A stretch of 47,641 bases of DNA from positions 1-47,641 of the forward strand of contig JAQURG010000025.1 of the NCBI GenBank assembly GCA_028715725.1. Direction: 5' to 3'. A program made the translations under genes and the position numbers. The notes beneath the pieces are model-generated. The model was not told the origin of the DNA. It searched no databases and worked only from the letters and a program-made list of their open reading frames with translations. Positions within the stretch are counted from its first letter, which is position 1. The number at the start of each line of letters is the position of its first letter. This DNA is from Methylococcales bacterium. Its GTDB lineage: Bacteria; Pseudomonadota; Gammaproteobacteria; Methylococcales; Methylomonadaceae. Shown one piece after another: positions 9,800 through 19,462 of this stretch.

Positions 9800-10558
9800 T
9801 TATAAATGTTCTTTTTTTAGATAACTTAATTTCAGATACCGGTAATAGGTTTCTTCTGCCTTGCTAAAAGCGGCGATAAAGCCCGCCTGTCCATCCAAAA
9901 TACCCAATCTGAGAAAATAGGCCCTGAAAAAAGTCCACTTGGCTTTAGCTATGGCTTTTAACAGACTGCTGCTTTTCCCTTGCCGATAGGCCTTATCGGC
10001 GCCGGCTGAAGAGTAATGGTTCATTTTTACCATCAGCTGGTCCAGACTGGTATAACTGTAATGCAACAGCGGAGTTGAAAGTTTCCGGACCGGTTCATTA
10101 ACGAGAACTCTTTCATGAACAATGTCTTCGCTAAAAACACCTGTGTTACGGCGAAACAGTCTGACGACATAATCCGGCCACCATCCGCCATGTTTCATAG
10201 CCTGTCCTAAAAAGTATGTCTGCCGTGGAATTGCAAATGCCGAATCTGCTGAATTATTAATCTTATTTTCTATTTCCGTCCTTAGTGCGGCAGTGACTCT
10301 CTCATCAGCATCGAGAGATAAAACCCAGTCTTTGGTGGCTTGCTGCAACGCTAAATTTTTTTGATAGCCGAATCCTTTCCAGTCTTTATTGGTAAGAATT
10401 TTATCCGTATAGTTTTTGCAGATAGCGAGGGTATTATCTTCACTGCCTGAATCGACGATCACTATTTCATCAGCCCAGGCAACCGATTCCAGACAATCAC
10501 GCATATTGTCTTCTTCATTTTTAGTGATGATAACTACACTTAAATTTGCCTTAGCCAT
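9800..10558 (-). CDS. Glycosyltransferase family 2, WaaE/KdtX-like
   Basis: This is an inverting GT-A fold glycosyltransferase of 252 residues. The N-terminal VVIITKNEEDNMRDCLESV and the following VIVDSGSEDNT are the nucleotide-binding core. DADER near residue 94 supplies the DxD-type metal ligand. Length and the N-terminal wording match the WaaE/KdtX group, which puts a beta-1,4-glucose on the first heptose of the LPS core. There is no membrane anchor. It is the first gene of a tight minus-strand run of four glycosyltransferases, with its stop immediately before the heptosyltransferase ATG. The exact linkage is inferred from family resemblance. Confidence 0.87.
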   Translation of the reverse strand: MAKANLSVVIITKNEEDNMRDCLESVAWADEIVIVDSGSEDNTLAICKNYTDKILTNKDWKGFGYQKNLALQQATKDWVLSLDADERVTAALRTEIENKINNSADSAFAIPRQTYFLGQAMKHGGWWPDYVVRLFRRNTGVFSEDIVHERVLVNEPVRKLSTPLLHYSYTSLDQLMVKMNHYSSAGADKAYRQGKSSSLLKAIAKAKWTFFRAYFLRLGILDGQAGFIAAFSKAEETYYRYLKLSYLKKEHL

Positions 10559-10637
10559 TAATCCATTCTTAGATAAAGCCTCTTCACGGATTAAACATTG
10601 ACTATGAAGCAGGCATCAAGGCCATACTCCATATCAA

Positions 10638-11798
10638 TCATGCGCCGACACCTTCAACAAACTCGAGTATACGTCTTGCACGTAATTGCCATTGCAATCC
10701 ACTGCTTCTTGAATAACTCGCCTGAGTTGCTGATAAATAGGAGTCTTTATTATCGAGCAAGGCAATCGCTTGATCGGCGAACCCGGAGACATCGTTGCTT
10801 TTACAATAAAAGCCAGCTTCCCGTAAAACCTCCCTGGCGCTGGGAATTTCACTGGCAATCACAGGCAAGCCATGAGCGATAAAATCCAACGCTTTGACAG
10901 GGCAAGTCAAATACCGGCTATAAAAAGTGTCCTGCAAAGGCACTAGTCCAATGCTGATGTCATTATCCAGAATTTCATGCAAAACCTTAGGTTCAATAAA
11001 TGGCCGGAAATGCAGCACACCTTTTAACCCTTCTTGCTCGGCTTTTTCTTGTAAAGATAAGACCTGAGCCGCATTTCCGCCGAAGCTGTGCAGTTCGATA
11101 TTTGCCGCTTTAAGCTGTCTTGCCAATTCAAAAATAAGCTCAAGCCCCTTGTAACTATGCAGGTGGCCAATATAAGCAATGTTTCTTTTTAAACGGCGCT
11201 GTTCAAGCGAACGCTGCTGCGGGAAATCGAGACAGCCCAACGATAATGCAATGATTGCCAGCTTTGGAAACCATTGTTGATATAAGGCCCGCTGATGCTC
11301 TGTTAAACAAATCAGCCCGTCTGCTTTAGGAATTAAAGTCCTCTCCGACCATTGCCGACGGATACTGGAAAGAGAAAATTTTTTCTTGCCCAAATGCCTG
11401 ATAGACAGATAGTAATCATGGGTTTCATAGATTACCTTCAGCTTCGGGAATTTTTTTCTGAGCTTCAATAACAAGCCCAGAGCGCCCAATTCACGAGCCA
11501 GCGCCAATACGTCATCACCCTGTTCACAGTACGATGCAATTCTGGCAATCGCAGCTTTATATACGCTGCGTTGCCAACCCGCGGTATCAGGAATACGATG
11601 GATGGTTAAACACTGATGAGATTTCAATCCGTAAAAGTCAGTTAAATCGGTCTCTGTATCTGAATCTTTATCGGAGCCGATAAAAAAATCTGTCGCCAAT
11701 CCGTTTTCAGCAAACGCGAGCGCGTTAAGCAATCCCATATATACGATAGGTCCCGGTTTGCGCCAGTTACTTTTATTGATCCATACAATCCGCTGCAT
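10638..11798 (-). CDS. Glycosyltransferase family 4-like protein
   Basis: This 386-residue protein starts with the motif INKSNWRKPGPIVYMG, so the acceptor-side loop differs from the other two family 4 enzymes here. The C-terminal half has NIAYIGHLHSYKGLEL and a CPVKALDFIAHGLPVIAS segment, where the usual conserved glutamate of the EX7E motif is replaced (KALDFIAHG). It is cytoplasmic by appearance, with no signal peptide. It lies 79 bases upstream of the waaE-like gene on the same strand, so it may be the first gene of the glycosyltransferase run. I cannot name donor or acceptor. Confidence 0.8.
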   Translation of the reverse strand: MQRIVWINKSNWRKPGPIVYMGLLNALAFAENGLATDFFIGSDKDSDTETDLTDFYGLKSHQCLTIHRIPDTAGWQRSVYKAAIARIASYCEQGDDVLALARELGALGLLLKLRKKFPKLKVIYETHDYYLSIRHLGKKKFSLSSIRRQWSERTLIPKADGLICLTEHQRALYQQWFPKLAIIALSLGCLDFPQQRSLEQRRLKRNIAYIGHLHSYKGLELIFELARQLKAANIELHSFGGNAAQVLSLQEKAEQEGLKGVLHFRPFIEPKVLHEILDNDISIGLVPLQDTFYSRYLTCPVKALDFIAHGLPVIASEIPSAREVLREAGFYCKSNDVSGFADQAIALLDNKDSYLSATQASYSRSSGLQWQLRARRILEFVEGVGA

Positions 11799-11846
11799 AT
11801 TTTATTTTACAAAAACAGTCACTATCAGGCTATTGAATGCGCAATC

Positions 11847-12275
11847 CTAAACCTCTGATCCATTCAACCAAAGATCATGTTTATTACACATGCTCAACGC
11901 ATATAGAGGGCCGCTGTAGTCCTTTAGCGTAAATGTTGAAATTGCCGCCTTGTCTTTAGCTGGATCGAACAAGTGTTCGTCAATAAATTTATAGTTTTGA
12001 TCCAATAAGACATGCTTGACAATATAATGCTCATAACCTCTCATTTCGTGGGCTGTTGTGATATTTATTGTTACTTTTCCGCCCGTTTTTTCTATTCTGA
12101 TGTTAGGTAAATGCGTGGCTACCTTCCCGCTCCAGCGACCCGGCGCTTCCTGAGTATAATAAATATCGCTTGCGGTCTTTACCTGCAGACTGCTCTTAGC
12201 CAATACCATTGCCGGAGTAACTACGCTTGCGCCAACACCGGCCATACTTAGACGAATAAAATCACGACGTTCCAC
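11847..12275 (-). CDS. Tat-exported superoxide reductase-like (desulfoferrodoxin domain) protein
   Basis: This 142-residue protein begins with a twin-arginine leader, RRDFIRL at residues 3-9 followed by a small hydrophobic stretch ending about residue 26, so it is probably exported folded. The mature part resembles the superoxide reductase catalytic domain. A THLPNI segment near residue 56, AHEMRGYEHYI near 76 and CNKHDLW near the C-terminus supply four His and one Cys in the order used by the Fe(His)4Cys centre. The spacing between the middle two histidines is one residue longer than in neelaredoxin. The N-terminal rubredoxin-like domain of desulfoferrodoxin is absent. Related Sox-type carrier proteins are an alternative. 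Confidence 0.66.
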   Translation of the reverse strand: MERRDFIRLSMAGVGASVVTPAMVLAKSSLQVKTASDIYYTQEAPGRWSGKVATHLPNIRIEKTGGKVTINITTAHEMRGYEHYIVKHVLLDQNYKFIDEHLFDPAKDKAAISTFTLKDYSGPLYALSMCNKHDLWLNGSEV

Positions 12276-12389
12276 ATCATCCCCTTAGTTAATTGTTGAT
12301 TTATGGCAGAGTGATGCTGCCGGTTTTGTATTTGGCAGAGTGCTCCAGACTTACGCCATGTTAACTCATACCACGATTTGAAAAGCTCG

Positions 12390-13214
12390 CTATTCATTTC
12401 CCGCGCATTGAAAGGCATTTTTCCGTGCTTTTACAGATTTCAACCACTCACGGGTATTTTTAAAGCCGATGAATACAAAAGGGGCGCCGCCTATGGCTAC
12501 CGCATCAACCAGACAATACCAGGCAGCAACACCGCTGGGAGGATTGCCCTGAGGCCAGCCAAGGACAGGATCAATTGCCGCCCATTTCCAGGTACCGACA
12601 GCGGTGCCTATCAATTCCAGCCAGGTAGTAATAAAAAAGGCGGCAAGATAAACCATAGGCGAGCGGCCTTTAAACAAGTAAATCAAAAATACGCAAAACA
12701 ATAAAGCACCCACGGCATCACCTTGCCGGGCAAAGCCGCTTATGCCCCAGATTGACCAGAGTCCACATACTGTTATTACGAAGGCGGTGATTTCTCTGGC
12801 GTATCTTAAAAACAAACCGGAGCGCGCCAATGCAACCGCGGTTAAATAAACCATACCGTGACCCGGCGGCACATAAGCCGGTACATTTCCAAATCGATAA
12901 GTGTAACCCCCCATAAAAGGAGAGGCGAAATGTTCACCGATAGTCGCGAAAATCACAGCAATGATAACCTGTATTCTAACTTCCCTGTTCTCGCCGAGTA
13001 ACAAGCCGGTTAAAAAAACCCAACCACTAACCCCTAATGCATTCTGTTTCTCTATACTGGCATTTGCATCGCTTATTAAACAAATCGCTACACAAAAAAA
13101 AGTAAACGCTGCTATAAAATAATCGCGTTTTCTATGCACATAAGCGACGTTTCTAATGGGAAAATGGCGAAACACAAAAACCTCTTTAAATTTAATAAGC
13201 TCTAAGTCTACCAT
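12390..13214 (-). CDS. Multi-pass membrane protein of unknown function
   Basis: I do not recognise a named family. The protein is about 274 residues with seven or eight hydrophobic segments, starting after a short basic N-terminus. Conspicuous conserved-looking polar residues within helices are GEHFASP, a VPPGHGMVY loop, and TWLELIGTAVGTWKW, a pattern that recalls some carotenoid-modifying membrane proteins but is too weak for a call. The frame stays open to a TTG at 13256. I chose the ATG at 13214, downstream of TAGGAAA at a rather long spacing. It lies between the superoxide reductase-like gene and the broken yqaA-like gene on the same strand. Confidence 0.6.
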   Translation of the reverse strand: MVDLELIKFKEVFVFRHFPIRNVAYVHRKRDYFIAAFTFFCVAICLISDANASIEKQNALGVSGWVFLTGLLLGENREVRIQVIIAVIFATIGEHFASPFMGGYTYRFGNVPAYVPPGHGMVYLTAVALARSGLFLRYAREITAFVITVCGLWSIWGISGFARQGDAVGALLFCVFLIYLFKGRSPMVYLAAFFITTWLELIGTAVGTWKWAAIDPVLGWPQGNPPSGVAAWYCLVDAVAIGGAPFVFIGFKNTREWLKSVKARKNAFQCAGNE

Positions 13215-13271
13215 TGGCCAGATTAATTTCCTAGCTTCACACAAACATCCATGCAATTACAGTATATCTGC

Positions 13272-13663
13272 CTAATTACCTAAGAAAATAGCCAAACTAG
13301 CCGGCAGCAGCAGAAGCTTTAACCATCCACCTGCAAAACACCAGGCATCACCTATGACTGGTAGCCATGAAAACAAGCAGCACTCCAAATTCCGTTCTTT
13401 TTAAGAATATTCAATGCCTTCTGTTTTTTCTCCGGCAAAAGAACGGCGGCAGGAAATTTTTTCGCCGCCAACATCCCAAATCCCCAAGTTGTCATCGCAC
13501 CAAGCATATTGCCTATCGAAGCCACAATCACTACAAATTCAACCTGATAATGTCCTTGCGCCACCAGATAAGCTAAAACAGCCTCAAAACCGTCCGGAGC
13601 AATTGTGGAAGCTATAAATGCGCTGACGAACAACTCCCCTATTCCACCTAATGTTTCCTGCAT
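13272..13663 (-). pseudogene. DedA/YqaA-family membrane protein, frameshifted
   Basis: The first 95 or so residues read as a YqaA-type membrane protein: a start near ELFVSAFIASTIAPDG, then VIVASIGNMLGAMTTWGFG. The frame then ends at a stop at about 13352 after a nonsense tail. In the -1 frame just before this stop the sequence continues as LFSWLPVIGDAWCFAGGW followed by a hydrophobic segment, ending at a TAG at 13272-13274. That is the expected C-terminus of the family, giving about 130-142 residues in total. A single missing base near 13365-13380 explains it. This is either a true recent frameshift or a sequencing error. YqaA proteins are DedA-like and of uncertain transport function. Confidence 0.8.
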
Positions 13664-13676
13664 TAATTTTTATCTC

Positions 13677-13712
13677 AAAAAAAACCCTGTGATCAAGGAA
13701 CACAGGGTTTTT
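13677..13712 (-). terminator. Rho-independent terminator after the cupredoxin gene
   Basis: An 11-bp perfect stem (13681-13691 with 13701-13711; core ACCCTGTG/CACAGGGT) with a 9-base loop is flanked by A-runs and T-runs on both sides. On the minus strand it is followed by eight T residues just beyond the cupredoxin stop. It separates the cupredoxin gene from the yqaA-like gene, and the symmetric tails could also serve the plus strand. Confidence 0.85.
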
Positions 13713-13728
13713 GATATACAGCCAAGTT

Positions 13729-14628
13729 TTATTTTCCCGGCAATATTTTATTTTTATTGGAAGAGACCAAATTAATCAAGCGGGACAACAGCTTAATAAC
13801 AAGCTCGATTAATGATCTTAATAAATCAAAAATATAGGCAATGGACTCTGATATTGTCATGCCTTTAAATTTACGCGCTAAAAATGGAGCTGCAAGCAAA
13901 CCTATCGCCAAACCGATTACGGTAACGCCGGAAATAAAGGAATCTTCCTGTTGCACGGCTTTGGGTGGCGGCGGAGGAGTCGCTACGACAACCGGCTCGA
14001 TAGCGGCTTCAGCCTCAGCTTTAGTCACCAATTCAGGCAAAGTAGACTTATAATCATCCGGTACAACGTAAGCAGTTACACCGGGGATACTTGCCAAATC
14101 ACCATCGCCTTTGCCTACCTTCAGCTGAGCTTTCATGCCTTTTTCCATATGCTGGGCGATATCACAATGCACCAGATAGGTTTTATCGCCGGGGGGTAAA
14201 ATCAATGTTCCCGATATTTTTCCAGGCCCTGAAACCTCCAGATGAAACATACCCTTGGGGTATAAATACTTAGGCAAGCCATGCATCATCCACTGATGCC
14301 TGATGTTATCTTCATTAATAAAATGCACCGTCAATTTAGTACAGGGCTTAAAATTAAACTCCTGAGTATCAAAAGCAAACATTCTGCCTGGAAATTTTTC
14401 TGCGTATTTATGGCCGGCATGTACGGTAATTTCCCTCGGCTCTGATATGTTGTCGCAACCACCTGGCAAAGTATCGGCGTTTTGGCCCATTACCATGCCG
14501 CCAGCCATATCCATCAAGTGGCCATCACCGTGATCCATGAGCATAGCATCATGGTCTTCATATTCCTGAGCCGCAACCGGCACAGAAAAAAGAGCAATCA
14601 GCGCTGCAACCGATAAAAACTTCACCAT
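13729..14628 (-). CDS. Membrane-anchored cupredoxin with laccase-like type 1 copper motif
   Basis: This is a secreted or periplasmic copper protein of about 299 residues. A signal peptide ends near VAAQE. It is followed by a His/Met-rich stretch (DHDAMLMDHGDGHLMDM), likely to bind copper, and then a cupredoxin domain. The ligands appear to be the His in NIRHQWMMHG and the block HCDIAQHMEKGM, which matches the multicopper-oxidase type 1 site except that Asp replaces the trinuclear-site His. A proline-rich linker precedes one clear membrane helix (near residue 220) and an amphipathic tail. The ATG at 14628 has AGAGGA nine bases upstream and is preferred over the open frame to 14661. It is probably co-transcribed with the gene at 14820. 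Confidence 0.75.
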   Translation of the reverse strand: MVKFLSVAALIALFSVPVAAQEYEDHDAMLMDHGDGHLMDMAGGMVMGQNADTLPGGCDNISEPREITVHAGHKYAEKFPGRMFAFDTQEFNFKPCTKLTVHFINEDNIRHQWMMHGLPKYLYPKGMFHLEVSGPGKISGTLILPPGDKTYLVHCDIAQHMEKGMKAQLKVGKGDGDLASIPGVTAYVVPDDYKSTLPELVTKAEAEAAIEPVVVATPPPPPKAVQQEDSFISGVTVIGLAIGLLAAPFLARKFKGMTISESIAYIFDLLRSLIELVIKLLSRLINLVSSNKNKILPGK

Positions 14629-14819
14629 TATTTCATTTCCTCTTTTACTTAACATAATCACTGCACTTTTTACGATGAATTACCACTAGCGTTAAGCTCA
14701 AATAATCAGACCTACCAGACAATTTCTATAATCTATTTGATCGTGTTACGCAGTCGCAATAAATTCACAACTCATAAAACTATCGTTTTATTAACGATTG
14801 CGTAACATCTGCTGTTTGA

Positions 14820-15434
14820 TCAGCTTTTAATTTTTGCAATCAGCTCATCAACTTTACGTTTGAAGCCGGCGCTCGACAGATACACTACATATAAACCCGC
14901 TAATGCAAAAAATGCATACAGCAGCAGATTATTTCTGCTTACCGCTTGTCCACCGCCTGCCTTAAAACCCATGTGTACATCCAGTCTTTCAACCTGGGTG
15001 CGATTTTCCGTATCAGTTGGATCCGGGACTAATGTAATATGAATCAGATATTGACCGGCTTCCGGCACGCCATTTGGCAACTCCAGATTAACTGAACCTT
15101 TTTTATGCTTGGCGCTGGGTAGAAAGAATACGCGTTTACCTTCAGGCTCTTTAGTCACTTCAAACTCAACCAGCATGTTTCTGTATTTCATATCCTGATA
15201 GTCGAAAACCAGCTGAGTGAGCGTATTGGTACCGGGCAAATTTCCGCAAAATTCTTCCGCTGGATACGCATTAGGCTGATATGCCGTATAGTGAATCCAA
15301 TGAGTGGGTTGTAATTCAAATTTACACTGGTCAGTATCGGTACCTGCCGCACCACCATGCGCCCATAGCGATGCAGAAAAAAACAAGCCCAAAAGCCCCA
15401 GGCAACCCTTTCTTATTAGTTGTGCTCTGTTCAT
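14820..15434 (-). CDS. Conserved periplasmic protein with C-terminal membrane anchor
   Basis: I do not recognise a named family with certainty. It has 204 residues: a signal peptide ending in SLWAHG, a beta-rich periplasmic domain with two cysteines (DQCKFEL and EEFCGNL, about 25 residues apart), an HWIHYTAYQP stretch, and a single hydrophobic helix (about 165-185) followed by a basic tail. This is the layout of a bitopic envelope protein and recalls the small membrane-anchored proteins found near copper-dependent monooxygenase genes. The start has AGGAAGG six bases upstream. It sits 191 bases upstream of the cupredoxin gene on the same strand, suggesting a joint copper-related or redox role. 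Confidence 0.62.
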   Translation of the reverse strand: MNRAQLIRKGCLGLLGLFFSASLWAHGGAAGTDTDQCKFELQPTHWIHYTAYQPNAYPAEEFCGNLPGTNTLTQLVFDYQDMKYRNMLVEFEVTKEPEGKRVFFLPSAKHKKGSVNLELPNGVPEAGQYLIHITLVPDPTDTENRTQVERLDVHMGFKAGGGQAVSRNNLLLYAFFALAGLYVVYLSSAGFKRKVDELIAKIKS

Positions 15435-15712
15435 AATACCTTCCTGTTTTAATTATTATATGAAAAAATAATATGTGAAATTTTAAATACTCTTTGAGTT
15501 CGATCCATCAAAAATAACTCGCATTTGCTTATATAGCTGCCCATAGCAAAACAAACTTTAGCATACCCCCTTATCTAAATAAAGGAGATTGATGGTAAAC
15601 ACTCCTGTGAGCGACATTATAAGTAAATAGTGATGCGCTTATCGGCTCTTGCTATCCGACCTTCCTTTTCGTAGACTTAAGCTAATTTATTTTAAACGGA
15701 GCCTGAAAAAAC

Positions 15713-17350
15713 ATGTCATCTTTGACTACCTCAAAAGCGTGGACTGCATTACAAAATCATTACCATCAAACCAAAAATGAGTCACTACGCGAGGCTTTTC
15801 GTAAAGACCCCAACCGATTTAATAAGTTCTCAATTTATTTTAATGACATTCTGTTTGACTACTCTAAAAACAGAATAACAGATCAAACCCTGCCTTTACT
15901 CATTGATCTGGCTAAATATGCCAAGCTGGATACAAAAATCAACGCCATGTTTACCGGGGAAAAAATCAATACCACAGAACATCGGGCCGTCCTGCACACC
16001 GCCTTGCGTAACAGAAGCAATAAGCCGGTTTATGTGGATGGACAGGATGTCATGCCTGAAATCAATCAGGTTTTAAGTAAAATGCGATCTTTCTGTGCCG
16101 CCGTCCGTTCAGGCGAATGGAAAGGCTACTCCGGCAAAGCCATTACTGATGTTGTTAACATTGGCATAGGCGGCTCCAGCCTGGGTCCTAAAATGGTTTC
16201 AGCCGCTCTTGATACTTATGGCTCTGACGCACTAAAAGTACATTTTGTTTCAAATATTGACCAGGCCGATCTTATTGGAACTTTAAAGAATCTATCTCCT
16301 GAAACTACCCTGTTTATCATCGCGTCCAAATCTTTTTATACGCAGGAAGCGATGATTAACGCCAAATCTGCAAGAAACTGGTTTCTTAAAGAAGCGCAGG
16401 ATCCAGCCGCGATTGCAAAACACTTTGTCGCTATTTCAACCAATATCAAGAAAGTTGTTGAATTCGGCATAGATACTCAAAATATGTTCGAATTATGGGA
16501 TTGGGTAGGAGGACGTTATTCATTATGGTCGGCAGTAGGCTTGTCTATCGCTCTGCACATCGGCATGGATAATTTCGAGGAATTATTACAAGGCGCATAC
16601 GAAGCTGACGAGCACTTTCGCCATACGCCTTTTGAAAAGAATGTCTCTGTAATCATGGGCTTATTGGGCATCTGGTATAATAACTTTTTCAATGCCGAGT
16701 CTTATGTCCTGTTACCCTATGACTATTCCATGCGTTATCTTGCCGATTATCTGCAACAGGGCGACATGGAAAGTAACGGCAAAAGCGTTGATATGGAAGG
16801 TAACAGAATCAATTACAATACCGGCCCGATTATTTGGGGGCAGCAAGGCACCAATGGTCAACATGCTTTCTATCAATTGATACACCAGGGTACGAAATTA
16901 ATTCCCTGCGATTTTCTGGTCGCGGCTAAAAGTCATTATCAACTGCCGGAACATCATGATATTCTGGTATCCAACTTTCTCGCACAGCCGGAAGCATTAA
17001 TGAACGGCTTGACTGCTGAAGAAGTCAAAAAGAAACTGACCCCGGAAGAACAGCAGGATTCCGTACTGGTCGCTTCCAAAGTGTTTGAAGGAAACAAGCC
17101 ATCAAATTCTGTTCTGTTTAGAAAAATGACGCCCAGAACTCTCGGCTCATTACTTGCCTTCTATGAACATAAAATTTTTGTTCAAGGCGTGATCTGGAAC
17201 ATCAATTCATTTGATCAGATGGGTGTGGAGTTAGGAAAAGTATTGGCGAAGGTTATTCTGCCTGAACTTCAAAGCGATGAGATCATCACCAGTCATGATT
17301 GTTCGACCAATGCTCTGGTTAACGCTTACAAACTGGCGCGGGAATCTTGA
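15713..17350 (+). CDS. pgi: Glucose-6-phosphate isomerase
   Basis: Pgi interconverts glucose 6-phosphate and fructose 6-phosphate. In a methylotroph this links hexose phosphates of the ribulose monophosphate cycle to sugar synthesis. The 545 residues are the usual length of the bacterial enzyme. [12 protein letters not shown] near residue 153 is part of the sugar-phosphate site, and the two PGI signatures are seen around [12 protein letters not shown] and the [19 protein letters not shown] stretch. The C-terminal [11 protein letters not shown] segment is also diagnostic. The gene stands alone, facing the tadA end, with a hairpin between them. Confidence 0.96.
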   Translation: MSSLTTSKAWTALQNHYHQTKNESLREAFRKDPNRFNKFSIYFNDILFDYSKNRITDQTLPLLIDLAKYAKLDTKINAMFTGEKINTTEHRAVLHTALRNRSNKPVYVDGQDVMPEINQVLSKMRSFCAAVRSGEWKGYSGKAITDVVNIGIGGSSLGPKMVSAALDTYGSDALKVHFVSNIDQADLIGTLKNLSPETTLFIIASKSFYTQEAMINAKSARNWFLKEAQDPAAIAKHFVAISTNIKKVVEFGIDTQNMFELWDWVGGRYSLWSAVGLSIALHIGMDNFEELLQGAYEADEHFRHTPFEKNVSVIMGLLGIWYNNFFNAESYVLLPYDYSMRYLADYLQQGDMESNGKSVDMEGNRINYNTGPIIWGQQGTNGQHAFYQLIHQGTKLIPCDFLVAAKSHYQLPEHHDILVSNFLAQPEALMNGLTAEEVKKKLTPEEQQDSVLVASKVFEGNKPSNSVLFRKMTPRTLGSLLAFYEHKIFVQGVIWNINSFDQMGVELGKVLAKVILPELQSDEIITSHDCSTNALVNAYKLARES

Positions 17351-17367
17351 TTTGAACGCTGCCAATT

Positions 17368-17397
17368 ACGCTGACGATGCTGTCTTGACGTCAGCGT
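17368..17397. terminator. Hairpin between convergent pgi and tadA genes
   Basis: A perfect 9-bp stem (ACGCTGACG with CGTCAGCGT) with a 12-base loop fills the gap between the two converging genes. Its right arm covers the tadA stop codon at 17391-17393. No T-run follows on either strand, so it is not a classical terminator, but it could limit read-through or protect 3' ends. Confidence 0.45.
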
Positions 17398-17852
17398 CTG
17401 GCTTGAAAAAAGCCTCTTAACAGCTCTGAACACTCTGTTTCCAGGATGCCGCCCGCCCAGCTAATTCGATGATTTAAAAAAGCCGCGTCACTCAGACTCA
17501 AGGCGTTACAAACTGCACCGCGTTTAGGATCAAATGCACCGAAAACCAAGCGTTTAATCCGCGCGTGACTCATAGCTCCCATACACATCACGCAAGGTTC
17601 CAGCGTTACATATAAAGTTGCATCAATCAGCCGATAATTTTCCAGCACATGACCGGCCTTGCGTAAAGCCAATATCTCAGCGTGAGCGGTAGCGTCATGG
17701 TGTGCAATCGGTGAATTCCAGCCTTCTGCAATACATCGATCCTCTTTAACAACGAGAGCACCAACCGGAACCTCGCCGCTCTGCCCGGCTCTTTGCGCCA
17801 GCCGGATGGCGTAGCGCATCCAGGTTTCGTCCGTTGTCCGGGTTATTCCCAT
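17391..17852 (-). CDS. tadA: tRNA-specific adenosine deaminase
   Basis: TadA converts the wobble adenosine of tRNA-Arg(ACG) to inosine. The 153 residues carry the zinc cytidine-deaminase fold: HAEI near residue 57 with the catalytic Glu, and PCVMCMGAM near residue 87 with the two Cys ligands. Further family residues are [14 protein letters not shown] before the first and [18 protein letters not shown] after the second. The ATG lies inside the end of guaA (10-base overlap), so it belongs to the guaB-guaA-tadA transcript. Confidence 0.95.
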   Translation of the reverse strand: MGITRTTDETWMRYAIRLAQRAGQSGEVPVGALVVKEDRCIAEGWNSPIAHHDATAHAEILALRKAGHVLENYRLIDATLYVTLEPCVMCMGAMSHARIKRLVFGAFDPKRGAVCNALSLSDAAFLNHRISWAGGILETECSELLRGFFQARR

Positions 17853-19462
17853 TCAATCGTTGCAGGAGGTTTGCCGGAAATATCATAAGTCACCCGCGAG
17901 ATGCCCGGAACCTCGTTAATAATACGGCGGGAGATCAGATCAAGAAAATCATAGGGCAGATGCGCCCAGCGAGCGGTCATAAAATCGATGGTTTCGACAG
18001 CACGTATAGCGATTACATAATCATAACGCCGGCCGTCACCCATCACGCCGACTGATTTAACCGGTAGAAATACTGCAAAAGCCTGGCTAACCTTGTCATA
18101 AAGATCATGGCGATACAATTCTTCAATAAAAATAGCATCCGCCATCTGTAACAAATCGGCATACTGCTTTTTCACTTCACCTAAAATCCTGACGCCTAAT
18201 CCCGGTCCCGGGAATGGATGACGTAAAACCATATCGGAAGGCAATCCTAACTCCAGGCCTAATTTTCTCACCTCATCCTTAAATAATTCCCGTAACGGTT
18301 CAATCAATTTTAAGGTCATATTCTCCGGTAAACCGCCAACATTATGATGCGACTTTATTAAATGGGCTTTACCGCTCTTGGATCCTGCCGACTCAATCAC
18401 GTCAGGATAAATCGTGCCTTGCGCCAGCCATTTGGCATTGCTTAGCTTGGCCGCTTCTTCATCGAAGATTTCCACAAACAGGTTGCCGATAATTTTACGC
18501 TTCTGTTCCGGGTCGGTCACGCCGCTTAAGGCATCAAAATAGCGTTGCGCAGCATTGACCCGGATCACTCTGACGCCCAAATGCTCGGCAAATATCGCCA
18601 TCACCTGGTCGCCTTCGTGCAAACGCAGCAGGCCCGTATCAACAAACACACAAGTCAGCTGGTCTTTAATGGCTTCATGCAGTAGCGCAGCAACAACTGA
18701 CGAATCGACACCGCCCGATAAACCTAAAATCACATGGTCGCCGTCAACTGTTTCCCGCACAGTCCTAATACTGTCTTCAATAATATTGCCAGGTGTCCAT
18801 AGCGCTTCGCAACCGCAAATATCCAGAACAAAGCGCGCCAGAATCCTTTCTCCTTGCTTGGTATGGGTCACCTCAGGATGAAACTGTAAACCGTAAAAAG
18901 TTTTTTCTTCATTGGCGATACCGGCAATTGGCGCACCTTCCGAACTGGCCATCAGATTAAATCCGGCCGGCAATTCAACGACCCTATCGCCATGGCTCAT
19001 CCAGACATCCAGTAAACCAAAACCTTCAGTCGATACGTGATCTTCTATATCCGTCAGTAATTTTGAATGTCCATGCGCCCTGATTTGGGCATAACCGAAC
19101 TCTCTGTAATCTGAACTCTCGACCTTACCGCCCAATTGCTCAGTCATCGTCTGCAAGCCATAACAAATGCCCAATACGGGTACGCCCAGTTCGAATACGA
19201 CTTGCGGCGCTCTTGGCGTTTCATCGCTGGTGACCGTTTCCGGTCCGCCGGATAAAATGATACCGCTAGGTGCAAATTTTTTGACTTCGTCGGTACTGGA
19301 TTCACAGGAGTGAATCTCGCAATAAACCCCGATCTCGCGAATGCGACGGGCAATCAGTTGGGTATATTGCGAACCGAAATCTAGAATAAGAATTTTATGA
19401 CTGTGGATATTGGTGAGCTGTTGTTTCACGGTATGGTCTTTAGCTATTAGATGAGAAGGCAC
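17843..19462 (-). CDS. guaA: GMP synthase (glutamine-hydrolysing)
   Basis: GuaA aminates XMP to GMP using glutamine and ATP. The N-terminal class I glutamine amidotransferase domain has GICYGLQTM with the catalytic Cys, and FHPEVTHT supplies the His-Glu pair. The ATP-pyrophosphatase domain starts near residue 215 with the P-loop LSGGVDSSV. The C-terminal dimerisation domain ends in PPATIEWE, as is usual. Two GTG starts are possible, 19462 and 19429, giving 539 or 528 residues. Neither has a good ribosome site, and the shorter is closer to the normal family length. It follows guaB, with an inverted repeat spanning the gap. Confidence 0.95.
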   Translation of the reverse strand: MPSHLIAKDHTVKQQLTNIHSHKILILDFGSQYTQLIARRIREIGVYCEIHSCESSTDEVKKFAPSGIILSGGPETVTSDETPRAPQVVFELGVPVLGICYGLQTMTEQLGGKVESSDYREFGYAQIRAHGHSKLLTDIEDHVSTEGFGLLDVWMSHGDRVVELPAGFNLMASSEGAPIAGIANEEKTFYGLQFHPEVTHTKQGERILARFVLDICGCEALWTPGNIIEDSIRTVRETVDGDHVILGLSGGVDSSVVAALLHEAIKDQLTCVFVDTGLLRLHEGDQVMAIFAEHLGVRVIRVNAAQRYFDALSGVTDPEQKRKIIGNLFVEIFDEEAAKLSNAKWLAQGTIYPDVIESAGSKSGKAHLIKSHHNVGGLPENMTLKLIEPLRELFKDEVRKLGLELGLPSDMVLRHPFPGPGLGVRILGEVKKQYADLLQMADAIFIEELYRHDLYDKVSQAFAVFLPVKSVGVMGDGRRYDYVIAIRAVETIDFMTARWAHLPYDFLDLISRRIINEVPGISRVTYDISGKPPATIEWE

